From contig JAMYHL010000068.1 of assembly GCA_025531455.1 (NCBI GenBank), forward strand, positions 124,001 to 188,000: DNA of 64,000 bases, written 5' to 3'. The notes below the pieces were generated by a model. It was not told the origin of the DNA. It searched no databases and was given only the letters and a program-made list of their open reading frames with translations. This document shows positions 42,846 to 54,409 of this stretch, piece by piece (the stretch's first letter is position 1; each line of letters begins with the position of its first letter). This DNA is from Apiotrichum sp. Y4204. Taxonomy: Eukaryota; Basidiomycota; Tremellomycetes; Trichosporonales; Trichosporonaceae. The position numbers and the translations under genes are program-made.

Positions 42846-43440
42846 CCGTACATCAGTACAGAATCACCCACGAGACTCTCCCGCACGACAAGATTTCGTT
42901 GGCGGTGAACAGGCGGTGGGTGATCTGACGGACGTGGGAGACGGGGAAGCGACAGATATGGGCAGACTGGACTGAGAGCGTCAGAGGCAGAGCGCCGTTG
43001 AGTATAATTAGAGAATGGATGTGCAATGATAGTTGATCTGGCGAGCGTGCGGAGCGGTAGAGCACAAGTGAATGGATAGAGGAGAGGACAATAGCAACAT
43101 TGTGTGGATACAGGCGGCTGAGATTCCTTCCTTGTGGGGCTATCACACACTGTTCGTCATAATGAGACGCCCTACGACTCTCCCGCCCGCCCGTGCTGCT
43201 ACCTGCTCCGGTTCCATAGTTCCATAGGAATGCTGCATGCGGAGATGTACGTATGCGAGATGTCGATGGCCCTGGATGATGGATGATGACAACTGAACGG
43301 GCAGGGGTATGGGGATCAAAGTGGTGGGACGCATCGCGCATTATGTATGGCTTGTCGGGGTGTTGTTATATTGGTGGGGGTATGTGATTGAAGATTTGTT
43401 ACTATACAATATCAGTACGTGGGTGGGTCATTTTTTCTTT

Positions 43441-46339
43441 TCACGCTCCGTTCTCCTTTTCCATGTCCCCGCGCGGGGAGGCGGGCACGCTCGTGCTCCG
43501 TCGCATCACGTCCTGTTTGCCGAATATGCTCTCGAGGAGGCCCGAGGCTTTACGTTCGCGGGGGGGCTGGTGGTTGGGCTTGTTCGGGATCGGGGCGCTC
43601 GGAAGGGCGCTCGGGAGGGCGCGCGACGCGCGCCGCTCGTACTCGTACGCGTCGAGCGCTTTGCGGCGGCGCGGCTGCGGCGTGCCGATCGATCCTGGGC
43701 GGACGGTCTGCGAGCGGGTTTCCTCGCCCCTGAACCCGTCATTGTCCTTTGAGCGCGCGCGGCCGCGCTCCTCTTCCTCGAGGGGGTCGACGTCCGAGGC
43801 GGAGGCCGAGCCGGCGGTCGAGGAGCCCGAGGAGGGAATGGCGAGGGCGCGGGTTAGAGGCGACATTGGCGGGGCGGAGGGGGACATTGAGAGTGCGTCC
43901 GAGCCGCGGCGCGGGGCTGAGACGGCGACGACGAGTGCGGCGCGGAGAAGCTCGTACCCGCGTGGCTCGGTGAGTGTGAGAGTGACACGCGGGGTGTGTG
44001 CGTGGGAGCTGAGGGTGCGGCGCGTGTGCGGGCGGGGCGAGGCTGGTGGGGACATGGCGGGAAGCGCTGTGGTCGTTGCAGCAGGGGAGGCGACGCGGGA
44101 GAGCGGACTGGGAACAGGGCGGTGGAGCTTGGGTGCGGCGGTCGTTGCGGGCGTGACAATGTCGTTTAGAGACGGGAATATGGTGCTCGGCTCCACGGTC
44201 ATAGGGCGCGAGGGGTCGAGGGTGAGGTTCTGCACTATGCCCTCGGCGAGAGGTACGAGTTCGGCTTCTGGGGAGCGGGTGTGTGATGGGGCGCGGGACA
44301 TTGGCGGGCGTGTGGCGCTCGAGGCGCGGCTGCCTGCTCGGGATGGGGCGCGTGAGCCCGCCCGACTCGGGGCGCGAGAGTGCGAGGAGCGGGACGATGT
44401 CGAGGTGCGCTCGACTTCGATACGCAGCCAGACCTGCTGCTGCCACACCTTTTTGCCGCGGGTCGACTGTGCGGGTCCTGGCGGGGGCGTTGCTTCGCGG
44501 GCTGAGGGTGCGGGGACAGAGGCTGAGCGGGGCGGACTCTTCCTCCCGAGTCCAAGCAGCGACGACATCCAGTCGCGAGCAGGCTCCGGCAGCGGAGGCT
44601 CCGGGTCCTGCTCCGGGGCGAGCGGGAGGACGAGCTGGAGGATGGCGGGCTGTGTGTGGGGGACATGGTGGTACAGGATGCCGGCGGAGCGGAGGAGATA
44701 CTTGATGTAGCTCAGTATTCTGCGTTCCGGCTCGTGAGATGGGTTGCGGAGCACAATGGGGCTGTTTGGAATGATCGGGTCAAAATACAGCGGGAGGGTA
44801 TACTTGACTTCCGAGGGCAGGAATGTCGTCGTCTTGAAGTTTCGCGAGGCCTCGAGGGCGGCGTGCGCCTCGACGCGGGCGCGCATCCTGTCGCCAACGT
44901 CGTACTGCGCAAATGCGGACATGCGCTTTGCGGGGTCAATGTTCACAAAGTGCTCCATTGCCCGGCGCACGCGCTTCCAAGCCTCGGTCTCCGCGGCGCG
45001 CTCCTCGTCAGGCATGCCGCGATACTCTGGGTATCCCATCCCCCGCCACGGTTCCGCCGGAGGGTACAGGTCGTCAAGCTCCTGTAGGCGGTCGAGCGCG
45101 CGCTCGCGCATAATGTGCCGCGAGGTGTGTGTCGGGCCCAAGGGAAAACGCATTTGGAGAAGGAGGGCAAGCATTGTAAGAGCAATGCACCAAATGTCCA
45201 CCTCGGGGCTTACGGTTAGCGCTGCCTGTGCAGAGACTCGACCGCCGAGCGTGACACATGACAAGATCCGTGATCCGTAATGCCCGATCGCGATTCTGCA
45301 TCTGTACTCACCCGTAGTATGTCACCTCGCCAGGGCGGCGGTTGAGCGCGTTGACAATTTCAGGACTCTGTACAATGAGCGTGTCGTCTCAACGCACTAA
45401 GCCAGCGAGCGGTGGGACTCACATGAAACGCGGGTGAGCCGCAACATGTTGTGAGCCTGGGCTCCGAGGCGGAGAAGTGGGTCGCGAGTCCGAGGTCTGC
45501 ATTGTCAGTTTAAGAAGTGGTGGCAGTAGCTACCGAGGAGGAGAATGTCGCCCGTGTCGACATCAATCAGCACATTGTCACCCTTGAGGTCGCGGTGGCA
45601 CACGCGCCCGGCGTGGAGGCCGTCGCGGAGGACGGAGACGAGCTGGTCAAGGAGGTACGCTGCGCGGCTCGGGCGCAGCGGCAGGGGGTGCTTTGGGAGG
45701 GGCACGTGAGACGACGCGCAGTGCTCTGGCCATTAGCGATCCGAATATACCAATCCCTTGTTCGCTGAGACGTACCGACGAGATAGAAGTGGCCTTCGGT
45801 GCGCACAAAGCCGTCTACGCCGATGAGGCATGGGTGTGGGTCCAACTGGGCAAGGAGCGTCGGCTCACGGAGCAGACGCGCGGCGATCAGCGGGTGGTGC
45901 GGATACAGCGGCGTGTGCTTGAGGGCAAACTCTTTGGTGGTGCCGTCTTTGAGCGTCGAGCGGACGCGGTACACTGTGCTAAACTTGCCGCGGCCGAGGA
46001 TGCCGCCCTCGCACCGCGGGACATATGTGTAGTCTGCGATGCCGCGGAGAAGGAGGCTGTCGGGCGAGGGCGTGAGTACCGGCTGCGGCGTGGGCTGCTG
46101 TCAGTGATCTAAAAGGCTGGAGAATGGGCTGCACATCGGGAGACGCGCGACAGCTCCATGGGCCACAATGCTGCACGCAACACTGTACACTGTAAAACGC
46201 TCCGCACCGCCCGCACCGCACGCACGCGACTCACAAGCTTTTCCCACTCGGCCTCGTTCACAGGCGGGGTCGCAGCGTAGACGAAGTAAGTGCCCGCGCC
46301 CGGCGGCCCCACTTCGTCCTTCTGCGGCGGAGGACCCAT
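43441..46339 (-). CDS. Fungal Ser/Thr protein kinase with long Ser/Pro-rich tail
   Basis: Six exons (46339-46235, 46097-45776, 45725-45534, 45496-45423, 45367-45312, 45208-43441) encode 838 residues. The kinase domain (about residues 55-360) has the Gly loop GILGRGKFSTVY, the ATP Lys in FALKHT, the catalytic loop HRDLKGDN, DLG in place of DFG, SPE in place of APE, and EVDIWCIALTM. After it comes a conserved-looking segment (EVKYTLPLYFDPIIPNSPIV to ILQLVLPL) that may be a regulatory domain. A roughly 350-residue Ser/Pro/Arg-rich tail follows, with repeats such as SRAPSRAGSR. The catalytic Lys, Asp and Asn are kept, so activity is expected. I do not recognise the subfamily. Confidence 0.85.
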
Positions 46340-47535
46340 TATTCCATCTGCCGCGGGTGGTGGGTCGGCGGAGGGGTGGTGGTGGTGGAGAGCGAGGGGA
46401 TCGAGCGGAGTGCAGTGGAGAGTGAAGTGTGGTGATGATATGAAGAGTAAGAGTGCGGGTAATGTCGGCGAGTCGGTGAGATGGAGCGAGTCGAGTGGCC
46501 AGAGACTGGGACAAAGAGACAATAGACCGAGAGAGGGATGCGATGGACAAGAAGAACAAGGACAAGGACAAGGGAGATGTGCGGCAAATGCAAATGCGGG
46601 GCTGCTCTACACTGTACACTGTAGCTGTAGTAGGTAGTGCTCATTGGCTTTGCCCCGGGGAGAATGCTTTATTTGCTTGGCGCTTTCAGTCTGGGTTTTG
46701 CAGTGTCTTTTTGCCCGGGTATATGCCTCGGCGGCTGGGCCGTAAGCCGTAAGCCGTACAGTACGCCGTCGTCGCCCTGCATGCAACTACTACTGCCGTA
46801 CACAACCGCCGCTGTACGTCACCTTTTTTGCACTCGATACAATCTCCCTCCTCTCGACTCGCTCCGCAGGCAGGCGCTAAGCGACATTCCACTGGCCACT
46901 GGCCGCTGACCGCTGGCCGCTCGCAACCGCGCGATAAGGCGTGGGCTGCGCAGCATTTCATAGCCGCAGCGACAGCGATAACGGATGATAAAGCTGCGAT
47001 ATGCACGGCAGCGAGCCGTCCACAGTGTCGGCCATCCATTCAACGCATGCATATCCATCCACTCTGTCCACATTGCAAAACCTGTTGTTGCGTTGCATGA
47101 AAATTTCTGCACCTGCGGCCTACACTTTTACTCGTAGTCACCGCATTGATAGCCCGTGCGCCGTGTTCCCACGCCCCACGCCCCATCCTATGTATGCTAT
47201 GCATTGCGCCAAGAAAGAATACGAGCAAGAAAAATTAAGAGCCGGCCCCAGCTTCACCTCCGTGTGCTCGTGCTCGCGTGCCCGTGTGCCGATGCTGACG
47301 GCGGCAACCGTTATCACTCTCACATGCTCCCATGTTCCGCCGTGAAGCCATGTTCCGACACCGTGGGTGCCTAACGTCCCCTAGGCTTCTGGTCCTAGTC
47401 GCGGCCTCAGCTTGCCGGCTTTGGGCCCCGTGTTCCATCTCCACATGGCTCGTGTGTCGAGGTTTCGAAACTCTCGGCTTTCTGGAAATTCTGCAGTGCC
47501 GCTGGCGAGGCTGGCGACGGGAAGAGCAAGGAGCG

Positions 47536-47562
47536 GGGTATCGGTATCGGTATCGGTATCGG
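47536..47562. repeat. GGTATC hexanucleotide microsatellite
   Basis: About four perfect copies of GGTATC (as TATCGG). Confidence 0.8.
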
Positions 47563-47647
47563 CATCTCTCGGTTATGCCGTCACGCCCTGTAGCCACGCC
47601 GTTGATCACGGTTTGTCCAGCTGAACTTTGCTGGAGGGGGTCCATCT

Positions 47648-47676
47648 TCTGATCCTCTGATCCTCTGATCCTCTGA
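47648..47676. repeat. CTGATCCT octanucleotide microsatellite
   Basis: About 3.5 tandem copies of CTGATCCT ending in CTGATCAT. Confidence 0.8.
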
Positions 47677-48416
47677 TCATTTGCGTGATGCTTCCTTCCC
47701 CTTCCCCCACACCTCCAAAGTAGTCCGCGCGCGTCCGCATTCCGCCGTGCCTCTGTACCTGCCCCAGGTCAGAATCAGCGGCTAGAAGCATTGTCATAAA
47801 CGTAGAGAATGTTTGCGACGATGATCCGCCATGGTCAGCGGTTCAAGTGATCAAGGTGCGGATTCACCCGGTCTATCGCTCCACATCTAGCATATATTTA
47901 GCATATAGAATAGCTCCATCTCCTCAGACCACTGATTCTTGATCCTTTTCTTGATGCTCGGTTCCGGATCCCCCGTGGATCAGGCACTGTGGCGCACTGG
48001 GGTCGCGTGCGCGCGCACTATCGCGATCTGCAGATCTGCGTGATCTACATGACCTGCGTGATCTGCAGGAGGTGGAGTCCGAGTGGCTTTATTCAGAATT
48101 ATATTTCAGAATTATTAGGCTGTTATTCCGCGGACACGAACGGGAACTGAAGAGAAATGGGGGTGAGGGGGGCTTATCGCCGGCGCTTAGCTTAAATTGT
48201 TCACATATAAACTCCAATCACCACTCCCCATGCATCTCCACCCGCTTATATACTTCTTGCATAATGCGCTCGCACAATCTAGTCTACGATGGGCCATGAT
48301 TCTGATACCTGATACAGCGATACTGATGAAACGAAAAAGAGAGCAAAAATGAATGGAAATGAATGGAATGAATGGAAATATAGAGTCAACAGTCGCGAGC
48401 AATTCTAGATCCACCT

Positions 48417-51400
48417 CTACTTGTCCTTTATCCATCCGCGGTGCCCGACCCACCCGCCCTCGCCTACGAGGAAGCGGTGCTGGAGGAGCTGTTCGGCCGT
48501 CGGGCGGTCCCGGACGTCCTGCTCAAGACAGCAGCGCACAAAGTCGGCCGCGTCGCCGAGCGCGCCCCCGCCATCCGCCTCGCGCCCCTCGTCCGCATAC
48601 TCGCCCCCGCAGCGGTGGTCCAGCGCCTCCATCGCACGGCTGTCCGGTACCAGGCCCTCGAGCACCTCGTCCGGCAGCTCGCCAAACGGCGTTTCGCCCA
48701 CGAGCAGCACGTACGCCACAGTGCCGAGCGCCCAGATGTCCTGCTCCTTGCCGCCGTACATCTCGCCGCGCATAATCTCCGGAGACGCATAGTGCAGCGT
48801 TCCCGAAAATGTGTCCCACTTCTTCCCCGGGCGCCAGTGCGCCGCGGATCCAAAGTCGATCAGCTGGCAGCGCCCCTCGCCGTCCAGGATCACATTCTCG
48901 TCCTTGACGTCGCGGTGCACAATGCCGTTCGCGTGAAGGAACCGCAGCGCGTCAGTCAGCTGGCCGACGAGCGAGCGGACCTCAAACGCCGGTAGGCCTG
49001 CCGGTTCAGACTCGACGCGATCGAACAGGTCCACACCAGTGCCGTATCGCGGCATAACGAGGTAGTAGAACTCGCGGTCCTCGAAAAAGTCGAGCAGCTT
49101 GCAAATGTTCGGGTGGCCGCGCTCGGGAAGATGCTTAATCTCCACCTCGAGGAAGCGCTGCGCCGGTGACGCAGGGGTGTCGGGAGAGACCGGGGTGTCT
49201 GCTCGAGACCGGTCTCCCGAAGGCGGCGCGGAACCGGCCGGCGACGCAGAGCTGTTTGCGCTCTTGCCGTTTCCGGCATGCGGACGAAACGGGTCCCATG
49301 GGTGCGACTTTGCTGGCGGGTGGTAGATGAGATGGCGCAGCTGATCCATGACGTGGACTGCTGTCAGACACTGCAACCACTTGTCCCCTGTACTCACTCT
49401 CAACAGGTATCGGGCCGAGCGCCTTGTGCTTCTTCCAGCAGTCCGCAAGGATACGCGACTTGATGACATACTTGATAATCACCTCGTCCTGAGGGTTAGC
49501 ACCATGCAATCATACCTGCCACTCTACTCACGCCAACGGGCTCGCCATTCGCCCCCTTGACCTTGGCCCGCATGACGAGACCGTACGCGCCCTTGCCCGC
49601 CTCCTTGAGAATCACATAGTCGTCTATGCCGTGTCCGCCGACCCCGCCAGTCTTCTTCCCTGGCGGGGTACTAGACGGCGTGGGCGCGCCGGTGCTCGGC
49701 GCATGGCTGACATTGCCCTTTAGGCCGTCTATCACGGGCAGAGTCGGCAGGGCGAGGGTGTTGGCTTTGGGGGCGGGCGAGGAGCGGAACGGGGAGAAGC
49801 TGTTGAGCGACGAGATCTTCGAGTCTTTGGCGTCCTTGTTGAGCGAGGTCAGTGGTGATAAACCAGGGAAGGTGAAGGGCTGCACGACGCGGCCGGCGAC
49901 GAGCGAGACGCGGTTGGTATCGCGCCGCCGCGGGGAGCGCGGCGGAGACGAGTTGCCGTCCTCATACGACCCCCGGCGAGACGGAGCACGCGAATTGGCG
50001 CGGGAACCAAGACTCCGCCGTGAGGAAACGGAACGCGAGTAATTGCGGATAGCCTCGAATCGCTCCGACTGGGTCTCTGGGAGGGCATCGTGCGGCGGCG
50101 ACGAGCGTCCGACCGGGGGCGGGGACGCCTCGTCGCTCTCGGTGCTGCCAACGCTATCCAACCTCCCCGCGAGGCCGAGGCCTGGAAAACCAGTCGCCGA
50201 TGACCCCTGCGGTACTAACGGCTCGATCTGTAATGGCGATGGTCGTGCCGGGTGGAAAAACGGTTGAGACTTCTTCTCGGTAAGATCCACCTCTGCAGGA
50301 ACGTCGAGCTTCGGCGACGTCGGCGAGTTGGATCCAGGAATCTCGGCTTTCGGGGTGGACGCCGAGAACTCATTCTGCCCGATGGGAGGCGTGGAAAGAC
50401 CACTCCCAATCTCCTGTACGCTCCAGGAAGAGTTGCGCTCCAGCACCCCAGGACCATCTTCTGCAATCTCCTGGTCCACCATCCTGAACAGACGCTCGCG
50501 CTCGAGCTCCCTCTTCGTCTTGGTTCGCGGCAGTGACGGTCGGTCGGGAACCCTGAGCGAGTCGCGTCGGCCAATGCTGTTGAAGCGCACAGGCCGCGCT
50601 GGGCGGTCGTCAAAGCCCAGCCCTCCGATGGGCTGATCCAAGTCCACGACCGCCTCCACGACTGGTTCGCCGCCGGGTCCAATGTCGTCTTGGCGCCATC
50701 CGGCTGGGGACGGGCCAACAATCACCGGCTCGAACCCGGGGACTACGGGTGTGCTGGGATCGCTGAGCGATCCTGCTTCTGTGCCCTGGGGAAACTCCTT
50801 CTTCGGCTCTCTCGAGGCACTGTCCTGAACAACAATGGAAGCAGGTGGTTGTGGTGGCGATGGTGACCGTGAACTTGACGACCCGCTGTCGCTATCGTCG
50901 CTAGGCACCTCGCCCTCGAGTCCACCAAGCTGCTTGAGTTCATGCCAGTCTTGTGTTGTCGGTGTGAGAATGACCATCGGGTGATGGAGGTTTTCCCACT
51001 CCGATTCGGGGCTGGACAGTGGGAACAACGGGGGCAGATGCTGCTGTAGGAAGCGCGAGTTTGGGGATAGTGTTGCCGACAGAGTCGCACCGGGCATGCT
51101 GTTCCCTGCTGGCAATGTGAGGTTGCGGCGTGCAAAGATGGGAGACGAGCCTCGGTTGTCGCCAGAGGACGAATGATGGCTGGGGGAGAGGCTCGCGTTC
51201 GATCGTGTCGGCGAGGCCGTCCGCGACGTTGCATGTAGTCGGTGGTAAAAGCGCGCGCTTCGAGACGTCAGTGGCGGGTCAGGCGAAGCAGGGCGGCGCG
51301 CCCTTCCTAGCCGATAGGAAGCAAGCAGACCGGACCGGAAAAAAGAAAAAAAAGTTTTACTCACCTGTTATCCATAGAAGCGGTATTGGCCTCCCGAAGA

Positions 51401-52044
51401 TCCTCCATTGGTTCTCCTGACTGATGTGCGGGAGACAACAACATTGAACCGGTGGGAGTCGAATCGGCGGGCTGGACTGCCCCGTCTGCGCCCCGCAATC
51501 GGTCAAGTTTCGACGCGCTCAAAGGAGACGAGGACGCAGTCATGGACAAGCCCATGGCGTGCAAGTCACCCACGCTCTTGCTGGCTCCGAAACCCGATGC
51601 GCGTCCACCCGAGCTTCCTCGCACCCGTGCCATGATGACGCCCGATCTGTGCCGGCGTGGGCTTGATGGTGGTGGGATCGAGCGGTGTGGCGAAGTGGAA
51701 AGAGACTGCGACCCGCGTTCTGATGAGTTTTCTAGCCCAGAGCCAGCGCCACCTCGTCGGCCCTGGAGCCCGTCCTCTGTGATGATGGGTGGAGGGAGGG
51801 GGGCGGACGAACGTCGCCTCTGACGCAGCGACTGTTTCTCATCATCTCGCCCAGAGCCCCCGGCGAGCCCGCTCGCTGATGCGCCGTGGCCTAGGTCGCC
51901 TGGAAGGAAGGGGACACCTGCACGTTTGTGGTGAGCAGCAGCGGCAGCTGCGGGTGCAGGCTGGCCGGCCGGGAGGACCGGCAGCGTCCGCCCCGAGTCA
52001 CAGGCGAGGCCCGGCGAGGCCCCGTCGCTGTTTATCGCTGCCAT
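48417..52044 (-). CDS. PAS-kinase-like Ser/Thr protein kinase (no PAS domain seen)
   Basis: Exons 52044-51365, 51257-49532, 49488-49398 and 49357-48417 encode 1145 residues. The first roughly 770 residues are disordered, rich in Ser, Pro and Arg. The kinase domain (about 775-1135) starts DYVILKEAGKGAYGLVMRAK. It has VIIKYVIKSRILADCW, then GPIPVEIHVMDQLRH, and a 57-residue insert before EVEIKHLPERGHPNICKLLD. The catalytic loop is IVHRDVKDENVILDGEG, followed by LIDFGSAA, GTLHYASPEIMRGEMYGGKE and QDIWALGTVAYVLL. These motifs fit the PAS-kinase group (yeast Psk1/Psk2 and relatives such as fission-yeast Ppk6), which link nutrient state to sugar partitioning and translation. No PAS fold is apparent in the N-terminus. 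The kinase group assignment is good. Confidence 0.85.
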
Positions 52045-54409
52045 CTAGGCGGCAGCGGTGCAGCGAGGACGAGCGGGCGGGGAGGGCGAGGGTGGGCGTG
52101 AGGGTGCGGGCGGGCGGTGGGAGGTAGATGGCGGTGGGAGGTCGGCGGTAGGCGGTAGATGGCGGGGCGGCAGCGAGTGGCGAGGGGCGAGGGGCAAGTG
52201 GCGATGGGGCGGCGTGAGATGGTGTGCGAGGGGGCGAGTGTGAGTGTTGAGTGCAAGCAATCGCAACGAGTAAGATGGGCAACAAGGAGGTGTTGGAGAG
52301 AGAGGTGGGGCTACAGGGAAACGCGGGGTGGGGCAACAGATGATTTTTGGGACAACGGATGGACCAAAGTGCCGGAACGTGCGTCGCGCCGGGCAGCGGA
52401 ATTTGGAGGTTGTGGTGGACTACAAAAAAAGAAAAAGAGGAGAAACACACAAAAGCGAGACGCGAGGCGTTCGTTGTGTGTGTATGTTTAAGAACGGAGA
52501 TGGAGAAGAGGATAGAGATGCATGTGCATGTTGTCTCTAGATTGGTCACTCGTTACATACATAGTGCGCTACAACTCTGCATTAAGCTTGGCCCGACTCG
52601 CGACTGGCCCGCAAACAGCACTGTATCGTATACGCTAGTTGATTGCACTCTTGCCGACAGGAGCAGTGGCCGGGAGCGGCGTGCGCTCGCACTGCGCGGG
52701 GCCGAAAAAAAAAAAACCTGACCCTTTGCCTGCGAGATCCCTGCAATCCTGCTATATGGGGCCATAAAAGGTGACTCCGACTCGGGGAACATTGGGACAC
52801 AAGGACAAGAGAGATGCAATGCATACATGCACATGCACACCAGCGTATCCCCCTGCTGCGGCATGGTGGCGATTGGGGTCTCTGCAGCAGATATCTGGTG
52901 GATGTGGATGTGGGGAGCCTGCGTGTGCCAAGGGTAGGGTACTGACAGAACAGCCCCAGCAGAGAGCACATATGTACGTGATATACCGTGACAGCGACGA
53001 CGGCAGCGACAGTAACGGCGGTGGCGAACAACACATGGCAAAGCTCAAAGGCTCGACACGAGTCGATTTAATAAAACGAAACAATGAATAGTGTGGACGG
53101 TGTGAGACAAACACGCGCCTGGACCTGCGGCTGCTCCTGGCGTTTGTCCGGCATATCCTCGATTTGTGCTCAACTCTCGATCAAGATAAACCAGGGTCTG
53201 CACGTTAGAATCCACATGGAACAGGTCGCAAGGCCGCAAGGCGCAAGGCGTCCACGATTGCATGAGAGCGTGCAGCGCGCAGCCTGCACCGAGTCTGCCC
53301 AGGTCGGGCGCGGTCGCCCTGCAGTGGCCGTGGTGGAGCCCTCGCGCCTACACTTGCTCTGTGCCTTGTTCGTCTCCTTCTTGCTTCCCCTCTTGTCCAT
53401 GCATCCTGCCACAATGCAGTTTGGAGCGGCCCGTCGTCGGTGGAGCGTCGTCGAGTGTAGCCGTGGCCACAGCACATCTTCTGATATCCCAAGCTTCATG
53501 CCTGTGTGCGTGCATTCGGTCAAGCTGGTCAAGGATCAAAGAGCGGCAAGCGGCGGGCATCCACGACGTGCGCCTCGGTGCCACCGCCACCGGGTCACGA
53601 GCCAGCGCGTTCCTGTATTACTGTATTACTGTATGCCGTCGGATTGGCACAGCGCACAGCGCACAGCAGTGCCGACGGGCAATACCGTCTCGGGGCGTTC
53701 AGATCGCCAAGACTCCGATGACGAACAAACGGCGGGGAAGATTTGGATTTCTTGGAACTGTGGAACTGTGGAATATCGTGCAGCGCGGACTGTCTGAGAT
53801 CTGAGACATTGAGGGCGGCGCTACATTCACCACCGGGACCGGTACCAGGGAACGCGGCGGGAATGATACAGTAGTACCTGCCAAGGGTCGCATACCTGAC
53901 CGAGCTGTGCATGTGGTATACCTGCGCCCACTACAGTACAAGCTCCGGGAGCTTGCAGAGTGCTCGGTGCTCGTCCAGCCACACTGACTTGACGAGATGG
54001 ATGGCCAGCAGAACATGAGCACAAATGTGAATGCACATGAGAGACTGAGACTGAGACTGCGTCTACAAACAAGCTTTCCGCATCTCCTCGATCTCCTCTC
54101 TGTTGATCTGTTGATCTGTTTTGTATGCGGGGGAAATGATCGGCAGATCTGCAGAATGTGGAGAACAAGAAACCTGAGCCAGGGATACCAAAATTCAGTC
54201 ACGTGATCAAAAGAAATAAACACGTGTACCGCGTGAGATACCCGTGGCGTTCACGCGCGGTAATGACGAAACTGAAACTGCACCCAAATGTCACCAGCAA
54301 CCTCAAAGTCATCAATCTCGTTCTTGATCAAAAGCTCTTGACACTCTACCTATACACCCAATCACCCAGCGGAATCCCACACCCTCAACTGCCAGCGGCA
54401 GACACCACA
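52045..54409. other. Long divergent intergenic region
   Basis: 2.4 kb between two divergent starts. The first roughly 250 bases are GGGCGAGGG-like and purine-rich (kinase leader side). Poly-A runs sit near 52706-52717 and a CTGTATTA repeat near 53610-53630. Long overlapping frames near 53084-54223 occur on both strands and are judged to be chance. Confidence 0.5.

Larger units (their letters stand above)
42133..43440. other. Repeat-rich intergenic region
   Basis: 1.3 kb between the 3' ends of the SR protein and a kinase gene. It is purine-rich on the plus strand (GAGAGATGGAGAGG-type sequence) and built partly of degenerate direct repeats. No coding gene is supported. Confidence 0.6.
46340..48416. 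other. Large intergenic region with microsatellites
   Basis: 2.1 kb upstream of one kinase gene and downstream of another. It includes a GGTATC repeat at about 47536-47562, a CTGATCCT repeat at about 47648-47676, GATCTGC-type repeats at 48026-48070, and an AT-rich end (48080-48416). No gene is supported. Confidence 0.5.

Noticed and set aside
53084..54223. Overlapping 105-237 codon frames on both strands
   Set aside because: Several frames are open at once, starts are often GTG, and none shows domains or intron signals.
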